Source: Streptomyces sp. f51
GTDB taxonomy: Bacteria; Actinomycetota; Actinomycetes; Streptomycetales; Streptomycetaceae
Reading direction: 5' to 3'
Assembly (NCBI RefSeq): GCF_037940415.1
Contig: NZ_CP149798.1
Span: 1,240,001-1,304,000, forward strand
Length of the DNA: 64,000 bases
Shown: positions 26,093 to 33,374 of the stretch, one piece after another
Numbering within the stretch: position 1 is the stretch's first letter
How the letters are laid out: the number at the start of each line of letters is the position of its first letter
Program-made: the position numbers and the translations under genes
Notes under the pieces: generated by a model
The model's input: the letters and a program-made list of their open reading frames with translations, nothing else
Databases searched by the model: none
What the model was told of the DNA's origin: nothing

Positions 26093-26307
26093 CCTCGCGG
26101 GGCCGTCGGCCGGGCTCTGTGGCCCCGGGGTGGAAACGCAGGGGGCGGCCACCGGATCCGGTCACCACCGCCCACGGGCCACGTAGGCCCCTCTCAGCAC
26201 CTCGCGGGGCCGTCGTCCGGGCGCTGCGGCCCCGGAGTGGAAACGCAAGAGTGGCGGCCACCGGCATCCGGTGACCGCCACCCAAGGGGCCGGGTGGGCC
26301 CTCTCAG
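26093..26307. repeat. Tandem duplication of ~107 bp, each copy with a hairpin
   Basis: Copy A (26093-26199) and copy B (26200-26307) both begin CCTCGCGGGGCCGTCG and end CCTCTCAG, and they share GTGGAAACGCA in the middle. Copy B runs into the last codon and stop of the minus-strand gene at 26304. Each contains a hairpin of GGCGGCCACCGG type, so this looks like a duplicated terminator. Confidence 0.75.
26251..26281. terminator. Bidirectional hairpin in repeat copy B
   Basis: GTGGCGGCCACCGG (26251-26264) pairs with CCGGTGACCGCCAC (26268-26281) with one mismatch and a CAT loop. It lies between convergent genes. A weaker version occurs in copy A at about 26142-26173. Confidence 0.7.
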
Positions 26308-27002
26308 CGATCCGCGTCCAGCGGGTCCGGGGAGTCGATCTCCCCGTCGGGGCCGAGGTCGTCGTCCAGATCGTCGTCGTCCGCGTCCTCGTCGAACACG
26401 GCGCTGACGTCGAAGCGGCAGACGACCCGCTGCGGGTCGATCGACTCGAAGGGCGTCTCCAGCCATTCCCCCGGCTCGGCGGGTTCGTCGGCGGCGGTCA
26501 CCCAGAGCGTGGAGTCACCCTCCTCCAGCCCGAATTCCTTGTGCCGGGTGGCGATCTCGTCCGGCTCGAACTCGCCGAAGAGGACCCCGAGAGCTCCGTG
26601 GACGGTACCGGCCGCCGCGTCGAAGCCCTCGCTGGCGGTGGCGCCGTCCTCCTCCACCGCCTCCACCCGCTGGGCCTGCGCCAGCAGCCGCTGCGGCTCC
26701 ACCACGGCGTAGTCCCGGCGGATCACCACGCTCAGCGCGTTCGGCTCCTCGGGACCGGTGTACGGCGGCAGCGTGTCGTCACCGCCGGGGATCTCGAAGG
26801 GCGTGACCTCGTCGTAGCGGTCGTAGAGGAGCTCGTCGTACTCCTCGGCCGCCGCGGCGAGCTCGTTGAAAGCCTCGTAGACGTCCGGGTCGTCGTCGCC
26901 GGTCCTGCGCTCGACCGCGGCCAGGTGGCGGTCGAGCGCGGCCTTGACAGCCTCAGCGGCGGCGCGTACCTCGGCAGCGGTGGGCTGCACAGCATCAGAC
27001 AT
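26304..27002 (-). CDS. Conserved acidic actinobacterial protein of unknown function
   Basis: This 232-residue soluble protein is strongly acidic, ending with a run of Asp (DEDADDDDLDDDLGPDGE). It starts with a helical segment (EVRAAAEAVKAALDRHLAAV), then FNELAAAAEEYDELLYDRYDEVTPF and a beta-rich middle. The equivalent gene (SCO1672 position, from memory) is conserved in streptomycetes. The ATG at 27002 lies 7 nt after a TAGCGT hexamer, with no ribosome-binding site, so the mRNA is probably leaderless. It is divergent from the 62-residue DUF5703 gene across 47 bases. I do not know its function. Confidence 0.82.
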   Translation of the reverse strand: MSDAVQPTAAEVRAAAEAVKAALDRHLAAVERRTGDDDPDVYEAFNELAAAAEEYDELLYDRYDEVTPFEIPGGDDTLPPYTGPEEPNALSVVIRRDYAVVEPQRLLAQAQRVEAVEEDGATASEGFDAAAGTVHGALGVLFGEFEPDEIATRHKEFGLEEGDSTLWVTAADEPAEPGEWLETPFESIDPQRVVCRFDVSAVFDEDADDDDLDDDLGPDGEIDSPDPLDADR

Positions 27003-27009
27003 AGTGCAG

Positions 27010-27015
27010 ACGCTA
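27010..27015 (-). promoter_or_regulatory. -10-like hexamer TAGCGT for a leaderless start
   Basis: Read on the minus strand, TAGCGT ends 7 nt before the ATG at 27002. This is the spacing expected if transcription starts at the A of the start codon. No Shine-Dalgarno sequence is present. Confidence 0.45.
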
Positions 27016-27049
27016 TCCGTACAGGGCCTCTGCCCGCACAATAGATGCG

Positions 27050-27238
27050 ATGCCGGAATACGAATTTGTCGACGTGTACGTACCTCGCGGGGTCTCCCGC
27101 AAGGAGACGACACGTCTGCTGACGGACCATGCCGAGTACGGACACTGGGAGTTGGACCGCCTGAGCCTGCTCCGTGACGGCAGCCGCAGAGTGCGGCTGC
27201 GCCGACGGATCATCCGACAGGTACGCGCCACGTGGTGA
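27050..27238 (+). CDS. DUF5703 family small basic protein
   Basis: This 62-residue protein, MPEYEFVDVYVPRG through RRRIIRQVRATW, is very strongly conserved in streptomycetes under the name DUF5703. It has an N-terminal beta-like stretch, the central HAEYGHWELDRLSLLRDG and a C-terminal arginine-rich segment that could contact nucleic acid. There is no signal peptide or membrane segment. The start at 27050 has no evident ribosome-binding site. It is divergent from the acidic protein gene and followed by a hairpin at 27258-27285. Function unknown. Confidence 0.88.
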   Translation: MPEYEFVDVYVPRGVSRKETTRLLTDHAEYGHWELDRLSLLRDGSRRVRLRRRIIRQVRATW

Positions 27239-27257
27239 CAGACGGCCGCTGAACCGT

Positions 27258-27285
27258 TGCGGGCCCCGTCGTCGCGGGGCCCGCA
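27258..27285. terminator. Hairpin between the DUF5703 gene and the long chaplin gene
   Basis: TGCGGGCCCCG (27258-27268) and CGGGGCCCGCA (27275-27285) pair over 11 bp with a 6-nt loop. It lies 20 nt after the DUF5703 stop and downstream of the chaplin gene on the other strand. Confidence 0.7.
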
Positions 27286-27412
27286 CCTCGTTCACGTCAC
27301 GGGAGAAGGCCGTGGCCGCCCGGTCGCAGCCGCGCCGCGCGGCGATGGCCGCTGCGCGGGCCGGGTCATGTCCACGCCCCACCCCCCGATGCGATCATCG
27401 CACCGCCGCGCG

Positions 27413-28393
27413 TCACGCCGCGGCGCGCGCCCGGCGGTAGAGCACGGCTCCGGCCAGCAGCGCGGCGGCTCCGGCCGGTACGACCGCTCCGATCGGCAGG
27501 TCGCTGCCCGTGTGGGCCAGCTCGGCCGCGCTGTCGGCGGCCGGCGTCCGCACGACGGCCCGCGCATTCGGCCCGCCGACCTGCACGACACCGCTGCGGT
27601 GCTTGCCGCCGCCGCCGCCCGGGGTCGACGTGCCCGGGTGGGCCGGGGTTCCGGGGTTGCCGGGGTTTCCCGGAGTTCCCGGAGTTCCCGGAGTTCCCGG
27701 AGTACCGGGCTGACCAGGGGTTCCGGGAGTTCCCGGCTGACCCGGGTGGCCCGGCTGACCCGGATGTCCCGGGTGCCCGGGCCCGCCGGGGTGACCAGGG
27801 TGGCCGGGATGACCCGGGTGCTCGCAGTGACCGTGGTGTCCCGGGTGCCCGGGCTCGCCCGGGTGGCCCGGATGTCCGGGGTGACCGGGCTCGCCCGGGT
27901 GGCCGGGGTGTCCGGGGTGCCCCGGGTGGTGTGTGTCGTGGCCGCCCGTGGACGAGCCGTTCGCGCAGCTGTCGCCCCCCGCCGCGTTGCCGATCCCCAC
28001 CACGTTCACGCTGTTGCCGCAGGCGTTGACCGGGACGTCCACCGGAACCTGCACCTGGTTGCCGGAGCCCACGCCCGGCGAGTGGGCGGTGCCGCCGCCG
28101 GCCCGCGAGCCACCGCCCGAACCGGTCCCCCGGTGGCCGGACGAACCGCCGCCGTGGTTGACGCAGGTGTTGCCCATCGCCGGGTTGAGCAGCCCGACCA
28201 CGTTCACGGTGTTGCCGCAGGCGTTGACCGGCACGTGCACCGGAGCCTGCACCGAGTTGCCCGACAGCACGCCGGGAGAGTCCGAGGCGGAGCCGAACGC
28301 GCCCGAGTCGGCGTGTGCGGAGACAGCGGTGACCGCGAGTACACCACCGGCCGCCGCCACGGTCATCAGGCCCTTGCGGGTGACCTGTCGCAT
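27413..28393 (-). CDS. chpC: Long chaplin with two chaplin domains, collagen-like linker and sortase signal
   Basis: This 326-residue cell-wall chaplin helps coat aerial hyphae with the hydrophobic rodlet layer. Residues 1-29 are a signal peptide. Chaplin domain 1 (about 35-80) has the Cys pair in [22 protein letters not shown]; domain 2 (about 107-148) has [12 protein letters not shown]...DSC. Residues ~155-262 are a Gly-x-Pro/Gly-Pro-x repeat ([20 protein letters not shown]), collagen-like, broken once by a Cys-containing [11 protein letters not shown] sortase motif LAHTG, a hydrophobic helix and RRARAAA end the protein. An AGGGA site precedes the ATG at 28393. It lies downstream of chpH on the same strand. 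The ChpC name rests on position; the linker is longer than I expect. Confidence 0.9.
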   Translation of the reverse strand: MRQVTRKGLMTVAAAGGVLAVTAVSAHADSGAFGSASDSPGVLSGNSVQAPVHVPVNACGNTVNVVGLLNPAMGNTCVNHGGGSSGHRGTGSGGGSRAGGGTAHSPGVGSGNQVQVPVDVPVNACGNSVNVVGIGNAAGGDSCANGSSTGGHDTHHPGHPGHPGHPGEPGHPGHPGHPGEPGHPGHHGHCEHPGHPGHPGHPGGPGHPGHPGQPGHPGQPGTPGTPGQPGTPGTPGTPGTPGNPGNPGTPAHPGTSTPGGGGGKHRSGVVQVGGPNARAVVRTPAADSAAELAHTGSDLPIGAVVPAGAAALLAGAVLYRRARAAA

Positions 28394-28412
28394 AGCTGAA
28401 ATCCCTGTCTTG

Positions 28413-28454
28413 AGTCCTTGGGACGTGGACCAACAGTCCTTGGGACGTGGACCA
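28413..28454. repeat. Two 20-bp direct repeats before the long chaplin gene
   Basis: AGTCCTTGGGACGTGGACCA occurs at 28413-28432 and again at 28435-28454, a 22-nt period of two helical turns. It sits 20-61 bases upstream of the chaplin ATG, so it could be a tandem operator or part of its promoter. Confidence 0.7.
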
Positions 28455-28500
28455 TCGAGAACACGCGCACACCACTCGACGTGCGCGGGGAAGCCGGTCG

Positions 28501-28531
28501 GCCCCGGAGCGCATGGCGCGCGCTCCGGGGC
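28501..28531 (-). terminator. Hairpin after chpH
   Basis: GCCCCGGAGCGC (28501-28512) pairs with GCGCTCCGGGGC (28520-28531) over 12 bp with a 7-nt loop. It lies 35 nt past the chpH stop, so chpH and chpC are probably transcribed at least partly separately. Confidence 0.7.
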
Positions 28532-28565
28532 GGACGGGCTCAGACCTTCACGAGGAGCCGCAACG

Positions 28566-28799
28566 TCAGTGGTTGAAGCAGGTGTTGCCGAAGGCGGGGT
28601 TCAGCAGCCCGATCACGGAGATCGTGTTGCCGCAGACGTTCACGGGAACGTGGACGGGAACCTGGACGACGTTGCCGGAGGCGACGCCCGGGGAACCCAC
28701 AGCGGCACCCTGCGCACCGGAGTCGGCGACGGCCAGACCCGCACCCGCGAGAACGAGACCACTCGTGGCGACAGCGGCGGCGACGATCTTCTTGATCAT
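28566..28799 (-). CDS. chpH: Short chaplin ChpH
   Basis: This 77-residue secreted amyloid-forming chaplin matches the length of ChpH. The signal peptide [25 protein letters not shown] is followed by one chaplin domain with paired cysteines in [22 protein letters not shown] and a C-terminal FNH. Such proteins assemble at the air-water interface and lower surface tension for aerial growth. A strong AGGAGG lies 5 nt before the ATG at 28799; an in-frame ATG at 28847 lacks a site and would spoil the signal. Chaplin genes in S. coelicolor depend on sigma-BldN; I could not place that promoter here. Confidence 0.95.
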   Translation of the reverse strand: MIKKIVAAAVATSGLVLAGAGLAVADSGAQGAAVGSPGVASGNVVQVPVHVPVNVCGNTISVIGLLNPAFGNTCFNH

Positions 28800-28935
28800 T
28801 ATTCCTCCTGGTAGGCAAATGCGGTCCAAAGCAGCGGATCGCAACACCTGTAACGAGGAGGGAGTAGTAGAGCTATGGGCTTATGGTCGCATTCACCCGT
28901 CCCGGGCGATCTCCGCACGCGCGGGCGAATGACGG

Positions 28936-28973
28936 CGTCAACACGCCGCACCAGGCCGTCAACACGCCGCACC
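28936..28973. repeat. 17-bp direct repeat upstream of chpH
   Basis: CGTCAACACGCCGCACC occurs at 28936-28952 and 28957-28973, period 21. It lies about 140-175 bases upstream of chpH, between it and the M20 peptidase gene, in the presumed regulatory region. Confidence 0.6.
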
Positions 28974-29035
28974 TGCCCGGCGGCACGGCAGCCCGGCCCG
29001 CCGGTGCGGGGCCGGTGCGTGCCGCCGGTGGCACC

Positions 29036-30361
29036 TCAGGACGCGTCGATGAACCGGTCGAGCACGCGGACGCCGAACTGGAGCGCGTCCACCGGCACCC
29101 GCTCGTCGACACCATGGAACATCCCCGCGAAGTCCAGCTCCGGGGGCAGCTTGAGCGGGGCGAAGCCGAAGCAGCGGATGCCGAGATCGGCGAAGGACTT
29201 GGCGTCGGTGCCGGCCGAGAGCATGTACGGCACGGCACGGGCGATCGGGTCCTCGGCCGAGAGCGCGGTCTGCATGGCGTCGACGAGGGCGCCGTCGAAA
29301 CCGGTCTCCAGCGCCTTGTCCGCGTGCACGTCCTCGCGCTTGACCCGGGGGCCGAGGATCCGGTCGAGGTCGGCGAGGAACTCCTCCTCGTAGCCCGGCA
29401 GATAGCGTCCGTCGACGTGCGCCGTGGCCTGACCGGGAATGACGTTGACCTTGTAACCGGCGCCCAGCTGGGTCGGGTTGGCCGTGTTCTGGAGGGAGGC
29501 GCCGATGAGCTTGGCGATGCCGCCGAGCCTGGCGAGCGTCTCGTCCATGTTCTCGGGGTCGAGCTCCGTGCCCAGCGCGTCGCCGAGCTCGTCGAGGAAG
29601 TGGCGCAGGGTCTTCGTCACCCGCACCGGGAACTTGTGCCGGCCGAGCCGTCCGACGGCCTCGGAGAGCTCGGTGATCGCGTTGTCCTTGTGGATCATCG
29701 AACCGTGCCCGGCGGTGCCGTCCACGGTCAGCTTCATCCAGTGCATGCCCTTCTGCGCGGTCTCCACGAGATACAGCCGCAGCTTCTCGTTGACCGTGAA
29801 GGAGAACCCGCCGACCTCGCCGATCGCCTCGGTGACACCGTCGAACAGGCCCGGGTGCTTGTCGACCAGGTGCCGGGCGCCGAACGTGCCGCCCGCCTCC
29901 TCGTCCGCGAGGAAGGCGAGGACGATGTCACGCGGCGGCTTGCGGCCGCTGCGCATCCGCTCCCGTACGACCGCCAGCGTCATGGCGTCCATGTCCTTCA
30001 TGTCGACGGCGCCGCGGCCCCAGACCATCCCGTCGGCGATCTCGCCCGAGAAGGGGTCGTGGGTCCAGTCCGCCGCGTTGGCCGGTACGACATCGGTGTG
30101 GCCGTGGATGAGCAGCGCGGGCCGCGAGGGGTCCTCGCCCTCGATGCGGGCCACCGTGGAGGCACGCCCCTGGTGCGACTCGAAGATCTGCGGCTCCAGG
30201 CCGACCTCGGCGAGCTTCTCCGCGACGTACTCCGCGGCCTTGCGCTCACCGGGGCCCGAGTGGTCCCCGTAGTTGCTGGTGTCGATCCGGATCAGCTCAC
30301 GACAGAGGTCCACGACCTCGTCCTCGCCCGTGACGTTCCTGGTCGTGCCGCTCTCGCTCAC
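29036..30361 (-). CDS. M20-family zinc peptidase (dipeptidase/acylase type)
   Basis: This 441-residue cytoplasmic enzyme has the M20 metal ligands: His in LLIHGHTDVVP, the bridging Asp in RGAVDMKDMDAM, the catalytic and ligand Glu pair in FLADEEAGG, and the C-terminal His in MFHGVDERVP. A dimerisation domain lies between (about 190-310). It likely hydrolyses a peptide or N-acyl amino acid with two metal ions. The GTG start at 30361 has GGGAGGAAG upstream. It lies between chpH and tRNA-Leu as in S. coelicolor. No evidence ties it to chaplin maturation. Confidence 0.92.
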   Translation of the reverse strand: MSESGTTRNVTGEDEVVDLCRELIRIDTSNYGDHSGPGERKAAEYVAEKLAEVGLEPQIFESHQGRASTVARIEGEDPSRPALLIHGHTDVVPANAADWTHDPFSGEIADGMVWGRGAVDMKDMDAMTLAVVRERMRSGRKPPRDIVLAFLADEEAGGTFGARHLVDKHPGLFDGVTEAIGEVGGFSFTVNEKLRLYLVETAQKGMHWMKLTVDGTAGHGSMIHKDNAITELSEAVGRLGRHKFPVRVTKTLRHFLDELGDALGTELDPENMDETLARLGGIAKLIGASLQNTANPTQLGAGYKVNVIPGQATAHVDGRYLPGYEEEFLADLDRILGPRVKREDVHADKALETGFDGALVDAMQTALSAEDPIARAVPYMLSAGTDAKSFADLGIRCFGFAPLKLPPELDFAGMFHGVDERVPVDALQFGVRVLDRFIDAS

Positions 30362-30548
30362 GCTGCTTCCTCCCGCTGTCGCCGCTGGTGGTCCCCCTCA
30401 TCCTCTCCCCGACCCGCCCTCGGACCCAAGGGCGGGCCCGTCCCGTCACGTGCCGTTCACGCCGCGACGGGGGGTGATCGGGGACCCCGGAAAGCCTGGT
30501 AATGTTCCACCTGTCGCCGCGAGGGAAACCCCGCGCGACAGACACCTT

Positions 30549-30636
30549 GTCCGGGTGGCGGAATGGCAGACGCGCTAGCTTGAGGTGCTAGTGCCCTTTA
30601 TCGGGCGTGGGGGTTCAAGTCCCCCCTCGGACACCA
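30549..30636 (+). tRNA. tRNA-Leu (anticodon GAG)
   Basis: A complete class II tRNA folds here. The acceptor GTCCGGG (30549-30555) pairs with CTCGGAC (one G-T pair), and the D arm GCGGAATGGCAGACGC is present. The anticodon arm is CTAGC-TTGAGGT-GCTAG, giving anticodon GAG. A long variable arm (TGCCC...GGGCG), the T arm GGGGGTTCAAGTCCCCC, discriminator A and an encoded CCA follow. A terminator with a T run follows 4 nt later. Confidence 0.97.
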
Positions 30637-30640
30637 GCAG

Positions 30641-30664
30641 GACCCCACTCCGGTGGGGTCTTTT
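30641..30664 (+). terminator. Rho-independent terminator of tRNA-Leu
   Basis: GACCCCAC (30641-30648), loop TCCG, GTGGGGTC (30653-30660) and then TTTT make a classical intrinsic terminator right after the tRNA. Confidence 0.92.
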
Positions 30665-30732
30665 GCGTTTCCGGGTCGCGCTCCGCCGACCGAGCCCGAC
30701 CTCGACCCTCGCCGAACAATTCGGGAAGTCTT

Positions 30733-30905
30733 CGAAAGTTTCGAGAATCGGCGCACCTGTATTGATCTTGACAAGCGAGCCGTCGGTGACCAGCTTGCGC
30801 CGAGCCAGGCATTCGACCCGGCTGAACAGGCACGACACCCTCTCGCAAGCCCGTCGACCGCGACGAATGTTTCGGGCATCGTGCCGAAACCATTGACACT
30901 TGACA
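30733..30905 (+). promoter_or_regulatory. Xylanase promoter region with CGAAA-N-TTTCG operator
   Basis: The 308-base gap 30665-30972 holds the xylanase promoter. CGAAAGTTTCG (30733-30743, inside a 13-bp palindrome) is the CGAAA-N-TTTCG element known upstream of many streptomycete xylanase genes. A second inverted repeat, GTTTCGG (30869-30875) with CCGAAAC (30884-30890), lies closer. TTGACA hexamers at 30893-30898 and 30900-30905 are candidate -35 boxes. Confidence 0.65.
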
Positions 30906-30972
30906 GGGCCAGTTCAACACTGTGGGCGATTCGCAGCGCGTCACCTCACGAGAACGAGGAGGAAACACACAC

Positions 30973-32001
30973 ATGACCGACGCATCCGCACATCCGCCGG
31001 GCCGCCGCAGCGGTCGCCCGGGGACGTTCCGTCACCTCAGGCTGCTCATCAGCGGGCTCTGCACCATGCTGCTGGTCGCCGTGGCCGCGATGACCCTGCC
31101 CGGCACTGCCCAGGCCGACTCGGTCATCACCTCGAACCAGACCGGCACCAACAACGGGTACTACTACTCGTTCTGGACCGACAGCAGCGGCACGGTGTCC
31201 ATGAACCTGGGCTCCGGCGGCACCTACGGCACCTCATGGAGCAACACCGGGAACTTCGTCGCCGGCAAGGGCTGGAGCAACGGCGGACGACGGAGTGTCA
31301 CCTACTCGGGCAGCTTCAACCCCTCGGGCAACGCCTACCTGTCCCTCTACGGGTGGACCTCCAACCCGCTCGTCGAGTACTACATCGTCGACAACTGGGG
31401 CACCTACCGGCCCACGGGGACGTTCATGGGCACCGTCACCAGCGACGGCGGCACCTACGACATCTACAAGACGACGCGGACCAACGCCCCCTCCGTCGAG
31501 GGCACCCGCACCTTCGACCAGTACTGGAGCGTCCGCCAGTCGAAGCGGACCGGCGGGACCATCACGACCGGCAACCACTTCGACGCCTGGGCCCGCGCCG
31601 GAATGAACCTGGGCAGCTTCAACTACTACATGATCCTCGCCACCGAGGGTTACCAGAGCAGCGGGAACTCCAACATCACCATCGGCGACGCCGGATCGGG
31701 CGGCGGGTCCGGCGGCGGCACGGGCGGCGGCTCCGGCGGATGCGCCGCGACCCTGTCGGCCGGCCAGCAGTGGAGCGACCGGTACAACCTCAACGTGGCC
31801 GTCACCGGTTCCAGCAACTGGACCGTGACGATGAACGTGCCGTCCCCGGCGAAGGTCCTCTCCACCTGGAACATCAGCGCGAGCTACCCCAGCGCCCAGG
31901 TCCTGACCGCGAAACCCAACGGCAGCGGCAACACCTTCGGCGTCACCGTCCAGGCGAACGGCAACTGGACCTGGCCCACGGTCTCCTGCACCGCGAGTTG
32001 A
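30973..32001 (+). CDS. xlnB: Secreted GH11 endo-1,4-beta-xylanase with C-terminal CBM2-type module
   Basis: This 342-residue secreted enzyme cuts xylan. A long Tat-like leader (RR at 11-12, hydrophobic 24-45, cleavage near AQA-DS at 48) is followed by a GH11 jelly roll (about 50-238). The nucleophile Glu135 is in [12 protein letters not shown] and the acid/base Glu225 in [12 protein letters not shown] Gly/Ser linker (241-257) leads to a carbohydrate-binding module (258-342) starting [25 protein letters not shown] lies before the ATG. The acetylxylan esterase follows 34 nt later, the arrangement known for S. lividans xlnB-axeA. Probably induced by xylan breakdown products through the CGAAA-N-TTTCG site. 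Confidence 0.94.
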   Translation: MTDASAHPPGRRSGRPGTFRHLRLLISGLCTMLLVAVAAMTLPGTAQADSVITSNQTGTNNGYYYSFWTDSSGTVSMNLGSGGTYGTSWSNTGNFVAGKGWSNGGRRSVTYSGSFNPSGNAYLSLYGWTSNPLVEYYIVDNWGTYRPTGTFMGTVTSDGGTYDIYKTTRTNAPSVEGTRTFDQYWSVRQSKRTGGTITTGNHFDAWARAGMNLGSFNYYMILATEGYQSSGNSNITIGDAGSGGGSGGGTGGGSGGCAATLSAGQQWSDRYNLNVAVTGSSNWTVTMNVPSPAKVLSTWNISASYPSAQVLTAKPNGSGNTFGVTVQANGNWTWPTVSCTAS

Positions 32002-32035
32002 CCCCCGCCCCCACCAGGCCGAAGGAGCACTTCGC

Positions 32036-33037
32036 ATGAGATTCCGCACCAGATTCGGACGACTCGGCCCGTTACGCACGCTCGTCACGGGACTGGCCGT
32101 CGTGGCGACGGCCGCCGCCGGCACCCTCGCCCTCGGCACCGGACCGGCGAGCGCCGCCACCTGCAACGGGTACGTCGGACTCACCTTCGACGACGGGCCG
32201 TCCAGCACCACGTCGAGCCTGCTCAACGCCCTCAGGCAGAACGGGCTGCGGGCCACCATGTTCAACGAGGGCCAGTACGCGGCGTCCAACCCGTCGCAGG
32301 TACGGGCCCAGGTCGACGCCGGCATGTGGGTGGGCAACCACAGCTACACCCATCCGCATCTCACCCAGGAGAGCCAGGCCCAGATCGACTCGGAGATCTC
32401 CCGGACCCAGCAGGCCATCGCGGGCGCCGGCGGCGGCACCCCGAAGCTGTTCCGCCCGCCGTACGGAGAGACCAACGCGACGGTCAAGGCCGTCGAGGCC
32501 CGGTACGGCCTGACCGAGATCATCTGGGACGTCGACTCGCAGGACTGGAACGGCGCGAGCACCGACGCGATCGTGCAGGCGGCCGGCCGGCTCACCAGCG
32601 GTCAGGTCATCCTCATGCACGACTGGCCCGCCAACACGATCGCCGCGATCCCGCGCATCGCACAGGGACTGGCCTCGCGCGGCCTGTGCGCCGGGATGAT
32701 CTCCCCGGGGACCGGTCGTGCCGTGGCGCCCGACGGTGGCGGCACGGGCGGCGGCGGCGGTGGCGGCGGTGGCGGGTGCACCGCGACGCTCTCGGCCGGC
32801 CAGCAGTGGAGCGACCGGTACAACCTCAACGTCGCGGTCACCGGCTCGGACAACTGGACCGTGACCATGAACGTCCCCGCTCCCGAGAAGATCCTCTCGA
32901 CCTGGAACATCAGCGCGAGCTACCCCAGCGCCCAGGTCCTGACCGCCAAACCCAACGGCAGCGGCAACACCTTCGGCGTCACCATTCAGACCAACGGCAC
33001 CTGGACGTGGCCGACGGTCTCCTGCGCCACGGGCTGA
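32036..33037 (+). CDS. axeA: Secreted CE4 acetylxylan esterase / polysaccharide deacetylase with CBM2-type module
   Basis: This 333-residue secreted esterase has a signal peptide ending near PASA-AT (about 40). A NodB/CE4 domain (about 43-235) carries TFDDGP (catalytic Asp52, metal Asp53) and the metal histidines 102 and 106 in [15 protein letters not shown] and LMHDW supply the remaining motifs. A poly-Gly linker joins a module almost identical to that of the xylanase. It removes acetyl groups so the xylanase can cut the backbone. AGGAG lies before the ATG; the 34-nt gap to the xylanase suggests one transcript, ended by the hairpin at 33091. Confidence 0.93.
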   Translation: MRFRTRFGRLGPLRTLVTGLAVVATAAAGTLALGTGPASAATCNGYVGLTFDDGPSSTTSSLLNALRQNGLRATMFNEGQYAASNPSQVRAQVDAGMWVGNHSYTHPHLTQESQAQIDSEISRTQQAIAGAGGGTPKLFRPPYGETNATVKAVEARYGLTEIIWDVDSQDWNGASTDAIVQAAGRLTSGQVILMHDWPANTIAAIPRIAQGLASRGLCAGMISPGTGRAVAPDGGGTGGGGGGGGGGCTATLSAGQQWSDRYNLNVAVTGSDNWTVTMNVPAPEKILSTWNISASYPSAQVLTAKPNGSGNTFGVTIQTNGTWTWPTVSCATG

Positions 33038-33090
33038 CCCGGCGGAACCCCACCGAGGAACAGCGCCGCCCCGCGTCACCCGCACAGCGG

Positions 33091-33124
33091 GCGAGGGCCC
33101 CGGTCACCGGACCGGGGCCCTCGC
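33091..33124 (+). terminator. Hairpin after the xylanase-esterase operon
   Basis: GCGAGGGCCCCGGT (33091-33104) and ACCGGGGCCCTCGC (33111-33124) are perfect complements over 14 bp. The rest of the gap 33038-33374 must hold the promoter of the NRPS-like gene; an AT-rich CGTACTAAAATTGC stretch at about 33270 is a candidate. Confidence 0.8.
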
Positions 33125-33374
33125 TCACTGTGTTCACGACGTCACGCAAAGATGTGGGGCAGATCTCGTCACGCTGACGTATTCGCACGTCACAGCGCTG
33201 GAGGAAGGGGGCGCGGGACCCCCTCGGGACCGTCTCGCATCGCTGATCCGCAGGTCCGAAGCTAGCGTCGTACTAAAATTGCAGGCTTGTTCGGAGCTGG
33301 ACCGGAATATCCCCAGGCGTACCTGCGGGCCCACCGGCTCCCCGGAGCATCCGGGAACAACACGTGAGGACCCG

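Noticed and set aside
25821..26303. Open frames rich in Arg, Gly, Pro and Ala
   Set aside because: They exist on both strands because the region is extremely GC-rich and repetitive; it is better explained as terminator repeats.
30665..30900. Possible gene fragment after tRNA-Leu on the minus strand
   Set aside because: Open frames there contain no recognisable domain and overlap the xylanase control sites. No integrase or attachment-site duplication of the tRNA 3' end was seen, so a tRNA-inserted element is not supported.
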